A stretch of DNA of 64,000 bases from a virus: positions 1 to 64,000 of the IMG/VR virus record IMGVR_UViG_3300042806_000299. The stretch is one strand, 5' to 3'. Below the pieces are notes generated by a model that saw nothing but the letters and a program-made list of their open reading frames with translations, had not been told where the DNA came from and made no database searches. Positions 20,524-29,487 of this stretch are shown here, piece by piece (position 1 is the stretch's first letter; every line of letters begins with the position of its first letter). A program made the position numbers and the translations under genes.

Positions 20524-21726
20524 ATGGCAGCAGGAAAAAGAATAGGTAAGAAGTCCCAAGCGTCAAATGACCACTTGGCACCATTAGCACCAACAATTAC
20601 TTCAATAACAGATGTTGGCGCAAGACCATTTGGTAGCGGTGCATTAGTAGTTAATTTTACTCCTAATCCAAACGGTAATGCTGCAACATCATATACAGCA
20701 GCAGGCTTTTGCAGTGTACACAATACTATCCACTCTGCAACTGGCTCAAGTTCTCCTTTAACAATTACTGGCTGGGGTTCAAATATTACTTCAACTATTA
20801 CAGTTACTGCAACTAATAGCGCAGGAACATCACCAGCATCAGAAGGAGTACTTTCACCATTAATTACAACAAGACCAGATAAACCTGCTGCACCTACTGC
20901 AACTACTCCTTCAGCAGGAGTTGATCGGATTACATGGTCTGCTCCAGCAAATGGTGGTAAGGCAATAACTAGTTATAACTGGGCATCTTCTGACGGTAAG
21001 TCTGGATCAACAGCATCAACATCTGTTGACGTTGCACAAGAACAAGGATCTGCTCAGACATACACAGTTACAGCAACTAATGCTAATGGAACATCTCAAA
21101 CATCTAATCCATCAAACAACGTAACTACAACATTCTCATTTGCTCCATTCGGTGCATTCGGTGCATTCGGTGCTTTTGGTGCATTCGGTGCATTTGGTGC
21201 ATTTGGATTTAGTTTTTCATTAAACATAAATACAGAAGTTCTTATGTCAACAGTTGCAGGTGAACCACAAGCATCAAAACCTGCTGGACAACTTCAAGTT
21301 GGAGATAAATTGTTAGCCTTAGATCTTGGAGACGAGGCTGATGACAATTCTCCAGCATATTGGCAAAATTGGACATTGCCTTCAAATTTCACTCTATCAA
21401 ATGAAAACGTTGTTGAAACTACAATTACATCAATTGGTATTGTCCCAGAAACAGAGTTCATTTATATTGATGGAGATATGTTTTCTCCTACACACTGGAT
21501 TTTGACTAAAAAAGATGGCATTGTAAAATTTGTTCAGTCATCAGAAATAGATACAACATATCAAAGATATTCATATACAGAAAATTCATTTGTTGATATT
21601 GTTCTTGTTGAAACTCTAGAGTTAAATATGCAAAAAGTTGCTATAAACTGTGAGCCACACGATAACTTCTTTACTAAGCAAATGCTTGTAAAAGACTTTA
21701 CGCCAAACAAAATACCGCCTGCTTAA
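20524..21726 (+). CDS. Fn3-like, GAF-repeat and Hint-domain virion protein
   Basis: 400 residues. Two Fn3-like beta sandwiches (about residues 18-115 and 118-205), a tandem Gly-Ala-Phe linker (207-227), then a Hint-like domain (about 230-390). Hint signs: SLNINTEVLM aligns with C-x4-T-x-V-L-M of inteins with Ser at the nucleophile position; LQVGDKLLALD; SPTHWILTKKDG (block B His); INCEPHDNFFTKQMLV (block F, 'pH.Nffa..iLV'). The terminal His-Asn is replaced by Lys-Asp, so splicing is unlikely but N-terminal cleavage, as in hedgehog-type Hint, is possible. AGGAG site. Last gene of the fibre block. Confidence 0.65.
   Translation: MAAGKRIGKKSQASNDHLAPLAPTITSITDVGARPFGSGALVVNFTPNPNGNAATSYTAAGFCSVHNTIHSATGSSSPLTITGWGSNITSTITVTATNSAGTSPASEGVLSPLITTRPDKPAAPTATTPSAGVDRITWSAPANGGKAITSYNWASSDGKSGSTASTSVDVAQEQGSAQTYTVTATNANGTSQTSNPSNNVTTTFSFAPFGAFGAFGAFGAFGAFGAFGFSFSLNINTEVLMSTVAGEPQASKPAGQLQVGDKLLALDLGDEADDNSPAYWQNWTLPSNFTLSNENVVETTITSIGIVPETEFIYIDGDMFSPTHWILTKKDGIVKFVQSSEIDTTYQRYSYTENSFVDIVLVETLELNMQKVAINCEPHDNFFTKQMLVKDFTPNKIPPA
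21142..21204 (+). repeat. Seven 9-bp tandem repeats (Gly-Ala-Phe)
   Basis: Units of GGTGCATTC with minor variants, in frame, coding Gly-Ala-Phe. Links the Fn3 and Hint parts of the preceding protein. Copy number could change by slippage without a frameshift. Confidence 0.85.
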
Positions 21727-21755
21727 TATAACAGATTTATCTAATTTAATTGTTG

Positions 21756-21764
21756 TGATATACT
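21756..21764 (+). promoter_or_regulatory. Leaderless-type promoter
   Basis: TGATATACT; the hexamer ends 6 nt before ATG 21771. Confidence 0.65.
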
Positions 21765-21770
21765 GTTAAT

Positions 21771-22517
21771 ATGAAAAAAAACAAGCCTTCAACGGTTAGG
21801 TTTATTAACACTTTTCCAAAAATGAAAAATGTTTTTCCTACTCCAGAACCTGCTGCAAAAAATATACCAACTTGGTATAAAAAACTTGAAAGTTTTTATG
21901 ATAATGACACAACGCCAGTAAACGGTCATCAACAAATAACTGTTAAAAGGTGTGTTGCATTTTTAGATATGCTTTCAAGTGGATATATAATAAAAACACC
22001 ATTTGATATATATATAGACACAACTGGAGATACACCACAATTTGATATTCCAGAAACAATGAAAGTATTTGTTAGTCTTGGAAACAAGGCTTTAACTGGA
22101 AGTCATGATCTTAAACAAGTTGCTGGATACCCATTTGATAATGACAAATACATAGAATATCTATTTAGAGTAAATGTTGTTTGGACTGTTGAAACCGATC
22201 CTGGATATAGCACACTTTTTATACAGCCACAGCATCAAGAAGTTTCTCCACTATTTGCAATATCAGCAATAATTGATACAGACACTTATCCATCCGATGG
22301 TTTGATGTCTTTTTTAGTAAAAAAGAATTTTAAAGGTGTTCTTCCAAAAGGAACTCCTTTGTTACAAATAATTCCATTTAAAAGAGAAGAGTATAAATCA
22401 GAATATATAGAAACACAAGAAAAAGTTTCTCAAGTTAAAAACATAGGTTTACAAGTAAGAAGTGTTTTTAACTCTGGATATAAAAAATTTTTGTGGCACA
22501 AAAAGTCTTATAGGTAA
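21771..22517 (+). CDS. Conserved phage protein of unknown function
   Basis: 248 residues: PAAKNIPTWYKKLESFY, QITVKRCVAFLDMLSSGYII, ETDPGYSTLFIQPQHQ, SAIIDTDTYP and GTPLLQIIPFKREEY. This 'iP.Wyk ... tvK.C.pflDa...Gyii ... TP.GYS.Lf..P ... vDTD ... G.p..qiiPfkR' pattern is a widespread family in aquatic phages (similar to T4-like structural or DNA-modification neighbours), with no established function that I know of. Alone between a leaderless promoter and a terminator. Confidence 0.6.
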   Translation: MKKNKPSTVRFINTFPKMKNVFPTPEPAAKNIPTWYKKLESFYDNDTTPVNGHQQITVKRCVAFLDMLSSGYIIKTPFDIYIDTTGDTPQFDIPETMKVFVSLGNKALTGSHDLKQVAGYPFDNDKYIEYLFRVNVVWTVETDPGYSTLFIQPQHQEVSPLFAISAIIDTDTYPSDGLMSFLVKKNFKGVLPKGTPLLQIIPFKREEYKSEYIETQEKVSQVKNIGLQVRSVFNSGYKKFLWHKKSYR

Positions 22518-22527
22518 TTTTTTTTAT

Positions 22528-22566
22528 AAACTCTATACTATAACTTTAGGTAGAGTTTTGTTTTTT
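22528..22566 (+). terminator. Terminator before the B12 operon
   Basis: Perfect 8-bp stem AAACTCTA with TAGAGTTT, 15-nt loop, then a T-rich tract. It isolates the ribonucleotide-reductase operon from upstream transcription. Confidence 0.75.
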
Positions 22567-22584
22567 ATAAAACTCTGCTATAAT
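22558..22584 (+). promoter_or_regulatory. Promoter of the B12/ribonucleotide reductase operon
   Basis: TGCTATAAT (hexamer 22579-22584) with a TTGTTT-like -35 15 bp upstream; the transcript carries about 28 nt of leader with GAAAGGAC before ATG 22619. No cobalamin riboswitch can fit this short leader. Confidence 0.6.
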
Positions 22585-22618
22585 TAACACTTAATCCGTT
22601 TTTGAAAGGACGATACAA

Positions 22619-24649
22619 ATGTCAGATTTTTTTAGTTTTAAACTTCCAGAAGAATTTATAGAAAAGTACAAAGTGCAAGATAGCCCATTTGGTTTTAAAG
22701 ATGCAGCAGAAAACTCACTTGGAGAAATTACTTTTATTCGTACATATTCTAGAATGAAGGAAGATGGAACTAAAGAAAGATGGCACGAGGTTTGTCGTCG
22801 AGTAATTGAAGGTATGTATTCAGTACAAAAGAATCATGCTAAAGAAAATCGCTTACCTTGGAATGACTATAAGGCACAGAAGTCTGCACAAGAAGCATTC
22901 CAAAGAATGTTTGAACTAAAGTGGACACCACCAGGACGAGGCATGTGGGCATTTGGAACTCCTATGACTATGGAAAAGAAAAACTCAGCAGCACTACAAA
23001 ACTGTGCAATGGTATCCACCAAGGACCTTGATAAGAATGATCCAGGAGCATTATTTGCTTGGGTTATGGATGCTCTTATGCTTGGTATTGGCGTAGGGTT
23101 TGATACAGTAGGACAGGATAAGAATTTCTCAATCTATACCCCAACAGAACCAGAAGAGATATTTGAAATTCCAGACACTCGTGAAGGTTGGGTAGAGTCA
23201 GTTAGAATTCTTATTAATTCATACCTAAGACCAAACCAAAGTATTCAGAAGTTTAACTATGATTTGATCAGACCTCTTGGAGCACCTATTAAGGGCTTTG
23301 GAGGCGTTGCATCAGGACCTGCACCACTTATTAAGTTGCATGACCAGATAGACCGTGTAATTGGCTCCAGAGGCGGAGAAACCCTAGACTCTCGTGCTAT
23401 TGTAGACCTTGTAAACCTTATTGGTACTTGTGTAGTATCAGGAAATGTTCGTAGATCAGCAACCCTTGCTTTGGGTAATGCAGGAGATGAAACATTTATG
23501 AATCTAAAGAACTCAGAGATGTTTCCAGAGCGTAACTCATTTGATCCAGAAAATCCAGGTTGGGCTTGGATGTCTAACAATTCTATTTCAGCAGAAGTAG
23601 GAACAAAGTATGAAGATTATGTAGATTTAATTACAGAAAACGGAGAACCAGGTTTTATCTGGCTTGATGTTGCTCGTAATTATGGACGACTAAAGGATGC
23701 GCCAGACGGCAAGGATTACCGTGTGATGGGATTTAACCCATGTGCGGAGCAGCCATTAGAATCATACGAATTGTGCACACTTGTAGAAGTGCATTTAAAT
23801 CGTCATGAGTCTAAGGAGGACTTTCTGCGTACCCTAAAGTTTGCATACCTTTATGGAAAGACTGTAACACTTGTTCCAACACACTGGCCACAAACAAACG
23901 GTATCATGCAACGTAATCGTCGTATCGGTACATCATTAACAGGTATTGCATCATTTGCAGATCAAAATGGTTTGCCAACTGTTCGTGAGTGGATGGATGA
24001 AGGATATACAACAATTCGTAAATATGATCACTCTTACTCAGAATGGCTATGTGTTCGTGAATCAATTCGTGTAACAACAGTTAAGCCATCAGGATCAGTT
24101 TCAATTCTTTCTGGTGCAACTCCTGGAGTTCACTGGGGTCCTGGAGGAAACTTCTTTCTTCGTGCAGTTCGATTTGGAAATACAGATCCAATGATGCACT
24201 TGTTCAAAGCAGCAGGGTACACAATTGAAGATGACGTAGTGTCAGCAAATACATCAGTAGTTTACTTCCCAATCAAGTCAGGTCATCCAAGATCTGAAAA
24301 GGATGTAACATTATTTGAAAAGATTGCACTTGCTGCAACTGCCCAGAAGTACTGGTCTGATAATGGTGTTTCTGTAACACTTTCATTTGATAAGGAAACA
24401 GAATCAAAGCATGTTGTCCCAGCACTTCATATGTATGAGGGACAACTAAAAGCAGTTTCATTCCTACCAATGGGAAACACTGTTTATCCTCAGCAACCAT
24501 ATACTCAGATCACTGAAGAACAATATGAGTCCTATATCGGCAAGTTAAAACATATTGACTTTAGTGCAATTTATGATGGTGTAGATAATCTTGAGGCACA
24601 AGGCGAAATGTATTGCACTACCGATTATTGTGAAATAAAAACCAACTAA
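22619..24649 (+). CDS. nrdJ: Class II adenosylcobalamin-dependent ribonucleotide reductase
   Basis: 676 residues, monomeric RTPR type (Lactobacillus leichmannii-like): reduces ribonucleotides to deoxyribonucleotides with a B12 radical and no oxygen requirement. Key residues visible: Cys129 in LQNCAMVST, Asn373-Pro-Cys375-Ala-Glu377 in GFNPCAEQPLE, Cys386 in YELCTL (11 residues after Cys375, as in RTPR Cys408/Cys419), and tail pair Cys666/Cys671 in YCTTDYCE, which relays electrons from thioredoxin or a substitute. GNVRRSATLALG and TVKPSGSVSILSGATPG are typical active-site loops. First of a four-gene operon that also makes its cofactor; it provides dNTPs for phage replication. Confidence 0.92.
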   Translation: MSDFFSFKLPEEFIEKYKVQDSPFGFKDAAENSLGEITFIRTYSRMKEDGTKERWHEVCRRVIEGMYSVQKNHAKENRLPWNDYKAQKSAQEAFQRMFELKWTPPGRGMWAFGTPMTMEKKNSAALQNCAMVSTKDLDKNDPGALFAWVMDALMLGIGVGFDTVGQDKNFSIYTPTEPEEIFEIPDTREGWVESVRILINSYLRPNQSIQKFNYDLIRPLGAPIKGFGGVASGPAPLIKLHDQIDRVIGSRGGETLDSRAIVDLVNLIGTCVVSGNVRRSATLALGNAGDETFMNLKNSEMFPERNSFDPENPGWAWMSNNSISAEVGTKYEDYVDLITENGEPGFIWLDVARNYGRLKDAPDGKDYRVMGFNPCAEQPLESYELCTLVEVHLNRHESKEDFLRTLKFAYLYGKTVTLVPTHWPQTNGIMQRNRRIGTSLTGIASFADQNGLPTVREWMDEGYTTIRKYDHSYSEWLCVRESIRVTTVKPSGSVSILSGATPGVHWGPGGNFFLRAVRFGNTDPMMHLFKAAGYTIEDDVVSANTSVVYFPIKSGHPRSEKDVTLFEKIALAATAQKYWSDNGVSVTLSFDKETESKHVVPALHMYEGQLKAVSFLPMGNTVYPQQPYTQITEEQYESYIGKLKHIDFSAIYDGVDNLEAQGEMYCTTDYCEIKTN

Positions 24650-24657
24650 GGAGAAAA

Positions 24658-25110
24658 ATGAAAAGAGTATTAGCGTCACTAGCAATTATTTTATTTGCTT
24701 TTGTTGGACTACAAGGCATAGATAAATCAAAAGATAGTTGTATCAATTTGTATGTTGATTATGGTCCACTAGATGGCGGTACAAAAATAACAAAGTGTGT
24801 TGATGCATCTACCAAGACAATTGCGTTAGAAGTTTTAAAAAAGGCTAATCTTGAAATAGAAGGCACTAAGAAATATGGTTTAGCAGTTGTTTGTAGAGTT
24901 AACAATTTGCCAAACAAAAAGGTAGAGTCTTGTGAATCAATGCCATCAGAAAAGGCATACTGGGCAATCATTATTAAAGAAAAGAAATTAATTCCTTTCC
25001 CTAAAAGTGAGTGGGGTTGGGGACAACTTGCAATAGATCAACAACTTTTAAGTCCAGGAGATTCAATAGGTTTGGTTTGGGCTAATAATGGAAAAGTAGT
25101 ATTCCCATGA
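24658..25110 (+). CDS. Secreted DUF4430/transcobalamin-C-like protein
   Basis: 150 residues; AAGGAG site. N-terminal signal or anchor (MKRVLASLAIILFAFVGLQG). Then VDYGPLDGG, TIALEVLKKANLEIEG, YGLAVVCRVNNLPN, KAYWAIIIKEKKLIPFP, WGWGQLAID and LSPGDSIGLVWANN: the order of the small DUF4430 fold that is related to the C-terminal beta domain of transcobalamin and intrinsic factor and appears in actinobacterial proteins next to cobalamin transporters. Four Cys may form disulfides. Placed between the B12-dependent reductase and the B12 adenosyltransferase, it is a good candidate for extracellular cobalamin capture. Binding itself is inferred. Confidence 0.6.
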   Translation: MKRVLASLAIILFAFVGLQGIDKSKDSCINLYVDYGPLDGGTKITKCVDASTKTIALEVLKKANLEIEGTKKYGLAVVCRVNNLPNKKVESCESMPSEKAYWAIIIKEKKLIPFPKSEWGWGQLAIDQQLLSPGDSIGLVWANNGKVVFP

Positions 25111-25241
25111 AACTATTAGATAAACACGTAGATCAAAAATCTTCTTATAAAATAATTGTTCAGTTTGCACTGACCTTGCTTTGTTTGCATATAGCCAATA
25201 TTAAAACAATAGATATTTGGCGTTCTTTGACAGGACACTAA
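25107..25241 (+). CDS. 44-residue membrane peptide of the B12 operon
   Basis: MKLLDKHVDQKSSYKIIVQF then ALTLLCLHIANI, one membrane helix with a basic cytoplasmic side, and a short tail ending SLTGH. ATG overlaps the previous stop (ATGA) and its TAA overlaps the next ATG (TAATG), so it is translated as part of the operon. May anchor or couple the secreted neighbour to a transporter; function unknown. Confidence 0.55.
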   Translation: MKLLDKHVDQKSSYKIIVQFALTLLCLHIANIKTIDIWRSLTGH

Positions 25242-25735
25242 TGGTACATCTAACTCGTATTTATACGAAAACTGGTGATAACGGTCAGACATCAACTGCC
25301 ACCAATGAAAGAATACACAAGGGAAGTGATTTGATTGAGGCAATTGGGTCGGTAGATGAAGCAAACTCTGCCATAGGAATGGCAACTGATTTTCATAACG
25401 ATATTATAGATAGAATACAGAGTGACTTGTTTGATCTTGGTGCAGAACTATCTGGTGCCCCAACAATAACAATATCAGAAGATAGAGTTACCTATTTAGA
25501 AAATATAATTGATGACTATAACGAATACCTAGAGCCACTGCATTCTTTTGTTCTACCTACTGGCCCACTTCATAATGCAAGAACAATTGTGAGAAGGGCA
25601 GAGCGTGAGGTTTGGAAGGTAGAAGGTTTAAATATAAATATTGCAAAGTATTTAAACAGGCTCTCAGATTTACTATTCGTAATGGCAAGATATCACAATA
25701 AAGGCAATGAAAAGTTATGGATTCCCAGAAATTAA
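25241..25735 (+). CDS. pduO: ATP:cob(I)alamin adenosyltransferase, PduO type
   Basis: 164 residues from MVHLTRIYTKTGDNG; a longer in-frame start is less likely because ATG 25241 overlaps the upstream stop. TKTGDNGQTS is the signature ATP-binding motif. IEAIGSVDEANSAIGMA, NARTIVRRAEREVW (Arg-Arg-x-Glu) and YLNRLSDLLFVMAR complete the five-helix PduO fold. Adds the 5'-deoxyadenosyl group to cob(I)alamin, giving the adenosylcobalamin cofactor required by the nrdJ product three genes upstream. The reductant for Co(II) must come from the host. Confidence 0.9.
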   Translation: MVHLTRIYTKTGDNGQTSTATNERIHKGSDLIEAIGSVDEANSAIGMATDFHNDIIDRIQSDLFDLGAELSGAPTITISEDRVTYLENIIDDYNEYLEPLHSFVLPTGPLHNARTIVRRAEREVWKVEGLNINIAKYLNRLSDLLFVMARYHNKGNEKLWIPRN

Positions 25736-25744
25736 TTTTTACCC

Positions 25745-25753
25745 TGCTATAAT
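25745..25753 (+). promoter_or_regulatory. Promoter of the large LamG-like gene
   Basis: TGCTATAAT flanked by CCCT and AGGG, followed by TAGGAGA before ATG 25771. Confidence 0.6.
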
Positions 25754-25770
25754 AGGGAAATAGGAGAAAA

Positions 25771-28700
25771 ATGTCTAGTCCATCAAATTTATATGCAGAA
25801 AAGGTGTTTGCAGAGCACCCAACTGTGTTGTGGGCACTAGATGATAAAGCAGACTATATCTCTCTTATATCTGAGGAACAAAGATCCGTATATTCTTGGG
25901 ATATTTCTGGTGGAACGGCAAGCAATTTTACAGAGGCTATAGATGAACCATTTACCAATAGTTCTGTTACAAAAATTCTAGGTAATTTAACTACAGAAGA
26001 TTTTGGTGAGATTGTATGTATAAGCAATGACCTAGTAAACTTTTCAGAATTAAATTCTTACATGTCAACATTTTCTGTAGGAGCATACATTTATTCAATT
26101 AGTTCTTATATTTCTAGCATTGAAATTGGATACGAATATTATGACACAACAACAGGAACAAATATTCAAAAATTAAAAAACTACAACACATCTGTCTCTA
26201 ATAATTGGATGTTTGTATCTGAAACATTTGATATACCAGATGAAAATACAACCTTTAGAGTTGTGTTAAAAATAAGATATCTTGGTAATGCATCATCTAC
26301 AGATGATTATGCTTTTTTGTTTAATGGGGTTAGTGTTGGTCAATGGTCAGAAGAGTTTCATTCTTCATCACTTGGCATATCAAAAATATCTTTACCAACA
26401 TCAATACCGCTAACAGCAACATCTGCTATAGAGGCCAAGTCTTATGGACTAAAACAAACTCCTGGCTACTACTTCATTTCAAACAATGCGTTAGTAGCAA
26501 AAAATTCTGGAATACCTCTTGTTTATGGGTCAGGTAACACAACAGTTCTTGTCGAAAATGTAAATTCTCCATCATTAATTCTTCCTGGCTTTGGTTTTTT
26601 AAATGAGGATGGGAAGTTTAAAGAGTATACCCTAGAAATGTGGATGAGAATAAACTCAGATTCACCAACCAAAAAAAGAATTTGTGGTCCAATTAAATCT
26701 AACGACGGAATATATGTTGACGGTCCTTTTATAACATTAAAGATTGGTAAAAACTATTCTTCTCACTATGTTGGAGAATGGACAAGGCCAATGCTTATGC
26801 ACATAAGAATAACTAATAATTCTGCAAGTTTATTAATAAATGGAGAACAGGTAATATCTTTAAATTTTATAACAGATGAACTATCTTTTCCAGAAAAATA
26901 TGACGAAGATGGTAAAAATCAAGATTGGATAGGATTTTATGCGTATGAGGATGTATATCCAATAGAAATTGATTGCGTTGCAATATATCCTTATCAAGTT
27001 CCAGCATTGGTAGCAAAAAGAAGATTTGTTTATGGCCAAGGAGTAGAAGTTCCAGAAAACATTAATGCATCTTACAGCGGGACATCTATGTTTATTGATT
27101 ATGCTTTTGCTGATTATACAAAAAATTATTCTTATCCAGATCTAGTTAAATGGTCAGACGCTTCTATAGATAACCTTAATACTTCATCAAACTATTTGTC
27201 ATGCCCAGACTATTATTTACCAGAATTATTTTTTAGCAATAAAACTAGCCAAGATTTTTATAATGATTCATATCTTTTGCCAAACGAAAGTAACCTTTAT
27301 GTAAAAATGAGACCGTCTGCTTCCTGGAATGACACAAACGGATATATACTTTTTGATAAGTTAAATGTGACTAACAATGAAATTAAGTGTTTTTACGGCG
27401 TGTTTAAAATATTATCTACTCCAACATCAAATCAAACCTTTTTCAAAATAGAAGACGAATCAACAAATAATAGTTTTTCAATTGAGTTAAAACCAAACTT
27501 AGAAATTGAATATAAGTTAAAATTTAATACATTAGAAGAGGTTATATATAAAACAATTATAGCAAGAGTTGGAGAAGAACTCACAGTAGGGCTTGATATT
27601 TCTAAATTTACAGAAAACTATGGAAGCAGTGCTAGTTTATTTTTTGGAAATCGTGCATCTTTAAAATTATATGTTGGTGGAAGCAAAGAGTTAGATAAAA
27701 CATTTACTGGTAATATATACAAGGTTGGATTTTCTACAGAAAGAAACTATTCTTACATAGCAGAACTGTTTAATGAATCTGGTGTGCCAGTACAATTTGA
27801 AGATGTGTTTGATAAGTTTGGACAATATATTGATTATGACGCTGGTGACTACCAGGGAGCAAGTCCAGATTTTTGGAACTACGTTTTAGATGGAGGATCA
27901 CCTGCTCAATATTCTTCTGTTAAATTGATTAACCATATTGCAAGTTATACACTAAGCCCAAAAAAATATTTTGAAACATTTACTTTAGATATAGATATAG
28001 ACGGATATTGGGAAGATAAAGTTGCTCTTAGACATTTTGCTCAGTATGTATTAGATGCCAAAGGCAATGAACAATATGACTTAGATTTTCTTCAATTTAA
28101 TATAAACTATCCATCTCCATCAAAATATACAGAGCAAGAAACTTCATCTGAATTGGGATGGAGTTATCAAGAATTACAAGCAGAATATCAAAGCCCAATT
28201 CAAAGAGGTTATGACTCTTTAGATAATCAACTATATACAGGATATAACGACTACCAAGACCTTGCAAATAAATCTACAAAAAGTTATAAGTACGATACCT
28301 CAAATTCTCTTGTAAAATCCTATGTAACATTTCAATACCTTGAAAATACATCTACTAACACAGAGTCATTTTTTACAACAACAGAACTTGCACCTAAAAA
28401 CGGTATCGTAAATCCAGTAGGTAATTGGATTAATACAAAATATGAAGTAGTTGATGGAATGTTAATTTATCCTCCAACTGGAATAGATTTTAATGACCTG
28501 TATGTTGTTCTTCACTTAAACTTTAAAGTTCTTGGAATATTAAATAAGCCTATTAACATTAGAAGTTTACAACTTGCTTCTCAAGCATACAATGATTCTT
28601 CTGCTAATCCTATTGGAACTAGATTTGGTGTTCCTGTTTATCCATACAGGAAGTCTGGAATTTACTATGATTATAAAGGAGTTAATCCATACACAATTTA

Positions 28701-29469
28701 TAAGGGTACATCTCCGTACCTTTACTTAACAAAAAATTCTGGATTACAAATAAAGGGAACCTATGATCCGCTTATAGACCGTGGATTAGCAATTCCAATT
28801 AATTCAAATCAGTCTAGCAATTATAAGGTAATGGCTATGCAAGCAGCAATTAGATACGATCAAGATTTTTTTCCTTTTGCTCCAACACAAATTTTTGAAA
28901 TAGAAAGTAAAGGCAATAGACTAAAAATATTTATGGTTGCAAATCATCCAGAAGGAAAGAGAGCAAAAATCTATGCAGTAAATGCAAACACTGGTCAAAT
29001 TGAAGATGGTATTGGCTTTTATTGGAATGGAAATATTGTTAAAGAACCAAATATTACAGTACGTGAATGGGGAATGTTAGGTATTTCGTTTTCAAGCCTA
29101 TTAGATTTTTCAAATTATGTTGGATCAATTAAGATAACTGGCCCAATCTTAGTTAATCTAGTTTCACATTATAAGTCAACAAATCTGCAAGAAGTCCAAA
29201 ATATTACAGTGCGACCATGGTTTAAAATAAAATTTAACGGTCCCTTAACCTTAGATTGGGAATACTGGAATCCAGCATATATTTGGCAAGGGGTTTTAAT
29301 CTTATCAACAACCTCTTATTATGGAGTAAATCCAGGAGATATTTATAAGAGTTACGCTGGAACAAACAAGTTTATAATTGATGATACAAGGCTTTTTAGG
29401 TTAAATAATTACCAATATTCTTTTGATACAGAAATATCTTGGCAGTCATCAACCGAAAATGCCATCTAA
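25771..29469 (+). CDS. Large virion protein with lectin-like (LamG) domains
   Basis: 1232 residues; TAGGAGA ribosome-binding site. N-terminus MSSPSNLYAEKVFAEHPTVL. Around residues 285-415 there is a concanavalin-A/LamG-like module (LEMWMRINSD, HIRITNNSASLLINGEQ, IEIDCVAIYPYQVPALVAKR). Tyr/Phe/Ser/Asn-rich and beta-rich throughout, with IDIDGYWEDKVAL and a second sandwich near 520-680. The same layout, repeated lectin-like units in one very long protein just before the head genes, is common in actinophages and environmental siphophages and is taken as a virion surface protein. Host-surface adhesion is plausible. Confidence 0.7.
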   Translation: MSSPSNLYAEKVFAEHPTVLWALDDKADYISLISEEQRSVYSWDISGGTASNFTEAIDEPFTNSSVTKILGNLTTEDFGEIVCISNDLVNFSELNSYMSTFSVGAYIYSISSYISSIEIGYEYYDTTTGTNIQKLKNYNTSVSNNWMFVSETFDIPDENTTFRVVLKIRYLGNASSTDDYAFLFNGVSVGQWSEEFHSSSLGISKISLPTSIPLTATSAIEAKSYGLKQTPGYYFISNNALVAKNSGIPLVYGSGNTTVLVENVNSPSLILPGFGFLNEDGKFKEYTLEMWMRINSDSPTKKRICGPIKSNDGIYVDGPFITLKIGKNYSSHYVGEWTRPMLMHIRITNNSASLLINGEQVISLNFITDELSFPEKYDEDGKNQDWIGFYAYEDVYPIEIDCVAIYPYQVPALVAKRRFVYGQGVEVPENINASYSGTSMFIDYAFADYTKNYSYPDLVKWSDASIDNLNTSSNYLSCPDYYLPELFFSNKTSQDFYNDSYLLPNESNLYVKMRPSASWNDTNGYILFDKLNVTNNEIKCFYGVFKILSTPTSNQTFFKIEDESTNNSFSIELKPNLEIEYKLKFNTLEEVIYKTIIARVGEELTVGLDISKFTENYGSSASLFFGNRASLKLYVGGSKELDKTFTGNIYKVGFSTERNYSYIAELFNESGVPVQFEDVFDKFGQYIDYDAGDYQGASPDFWNYVLDGGSPAQYSSVKLINHIASYTLSPKKYFETFTLDIDIDGYWEDKVALRHFAQYVLDAKGNEQYDLDFLQFNINYPSPSKYTEQETSSELGWSYQELQAEYQSPIQRGYDSLDNQLYTGYNDYQDLANKSTKSYKYDTSNSLVKSYVTFQYLENTSTNTESFFTTTELAPKNGIVNPVGNWINTKYEVVDGMLIYPPTGIDFNDLYVVLHLNFKVLGILNKPINIRSLQLASQAYNDSSANPIGTRFGVPVYPYRKSGIYYDYKGVNPYTIYKGTSPYLYLTKNSGLQIKGTYDPLIDRGLAIPINSNQSSNYKVMAMQAAIRYDQDFFPFAPTQIFEIESKGNRLKIFMVANHPEGKRAKIYAVNANTGQIEDGIGFYWNGNIVKEPNITVREWGMLGISFSSLLDFSNYVGSIKITGPILVNLVSHYKSTNLQEVQNITVRPWFKIKFNGPLTLDWEYWNPAYIWQGVLILSTTSYYGVNPGDIYKSYAGTNKFIIDDTRLFRLNNYQYSFDTEISWQSSTENAI

Positions 29470-29471
29470 TA

Positions 29472-29480
29472 TGGTATACT
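29472..29480 (+). promoter_or_regulatory. Leaderless-type promoter at the head module
   Basis: TGGTATACT; the hexamer ends 7 nt before ATG 29488. Confidence 0.65.
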
Positions 29481-29487
29481 TGTTGAC

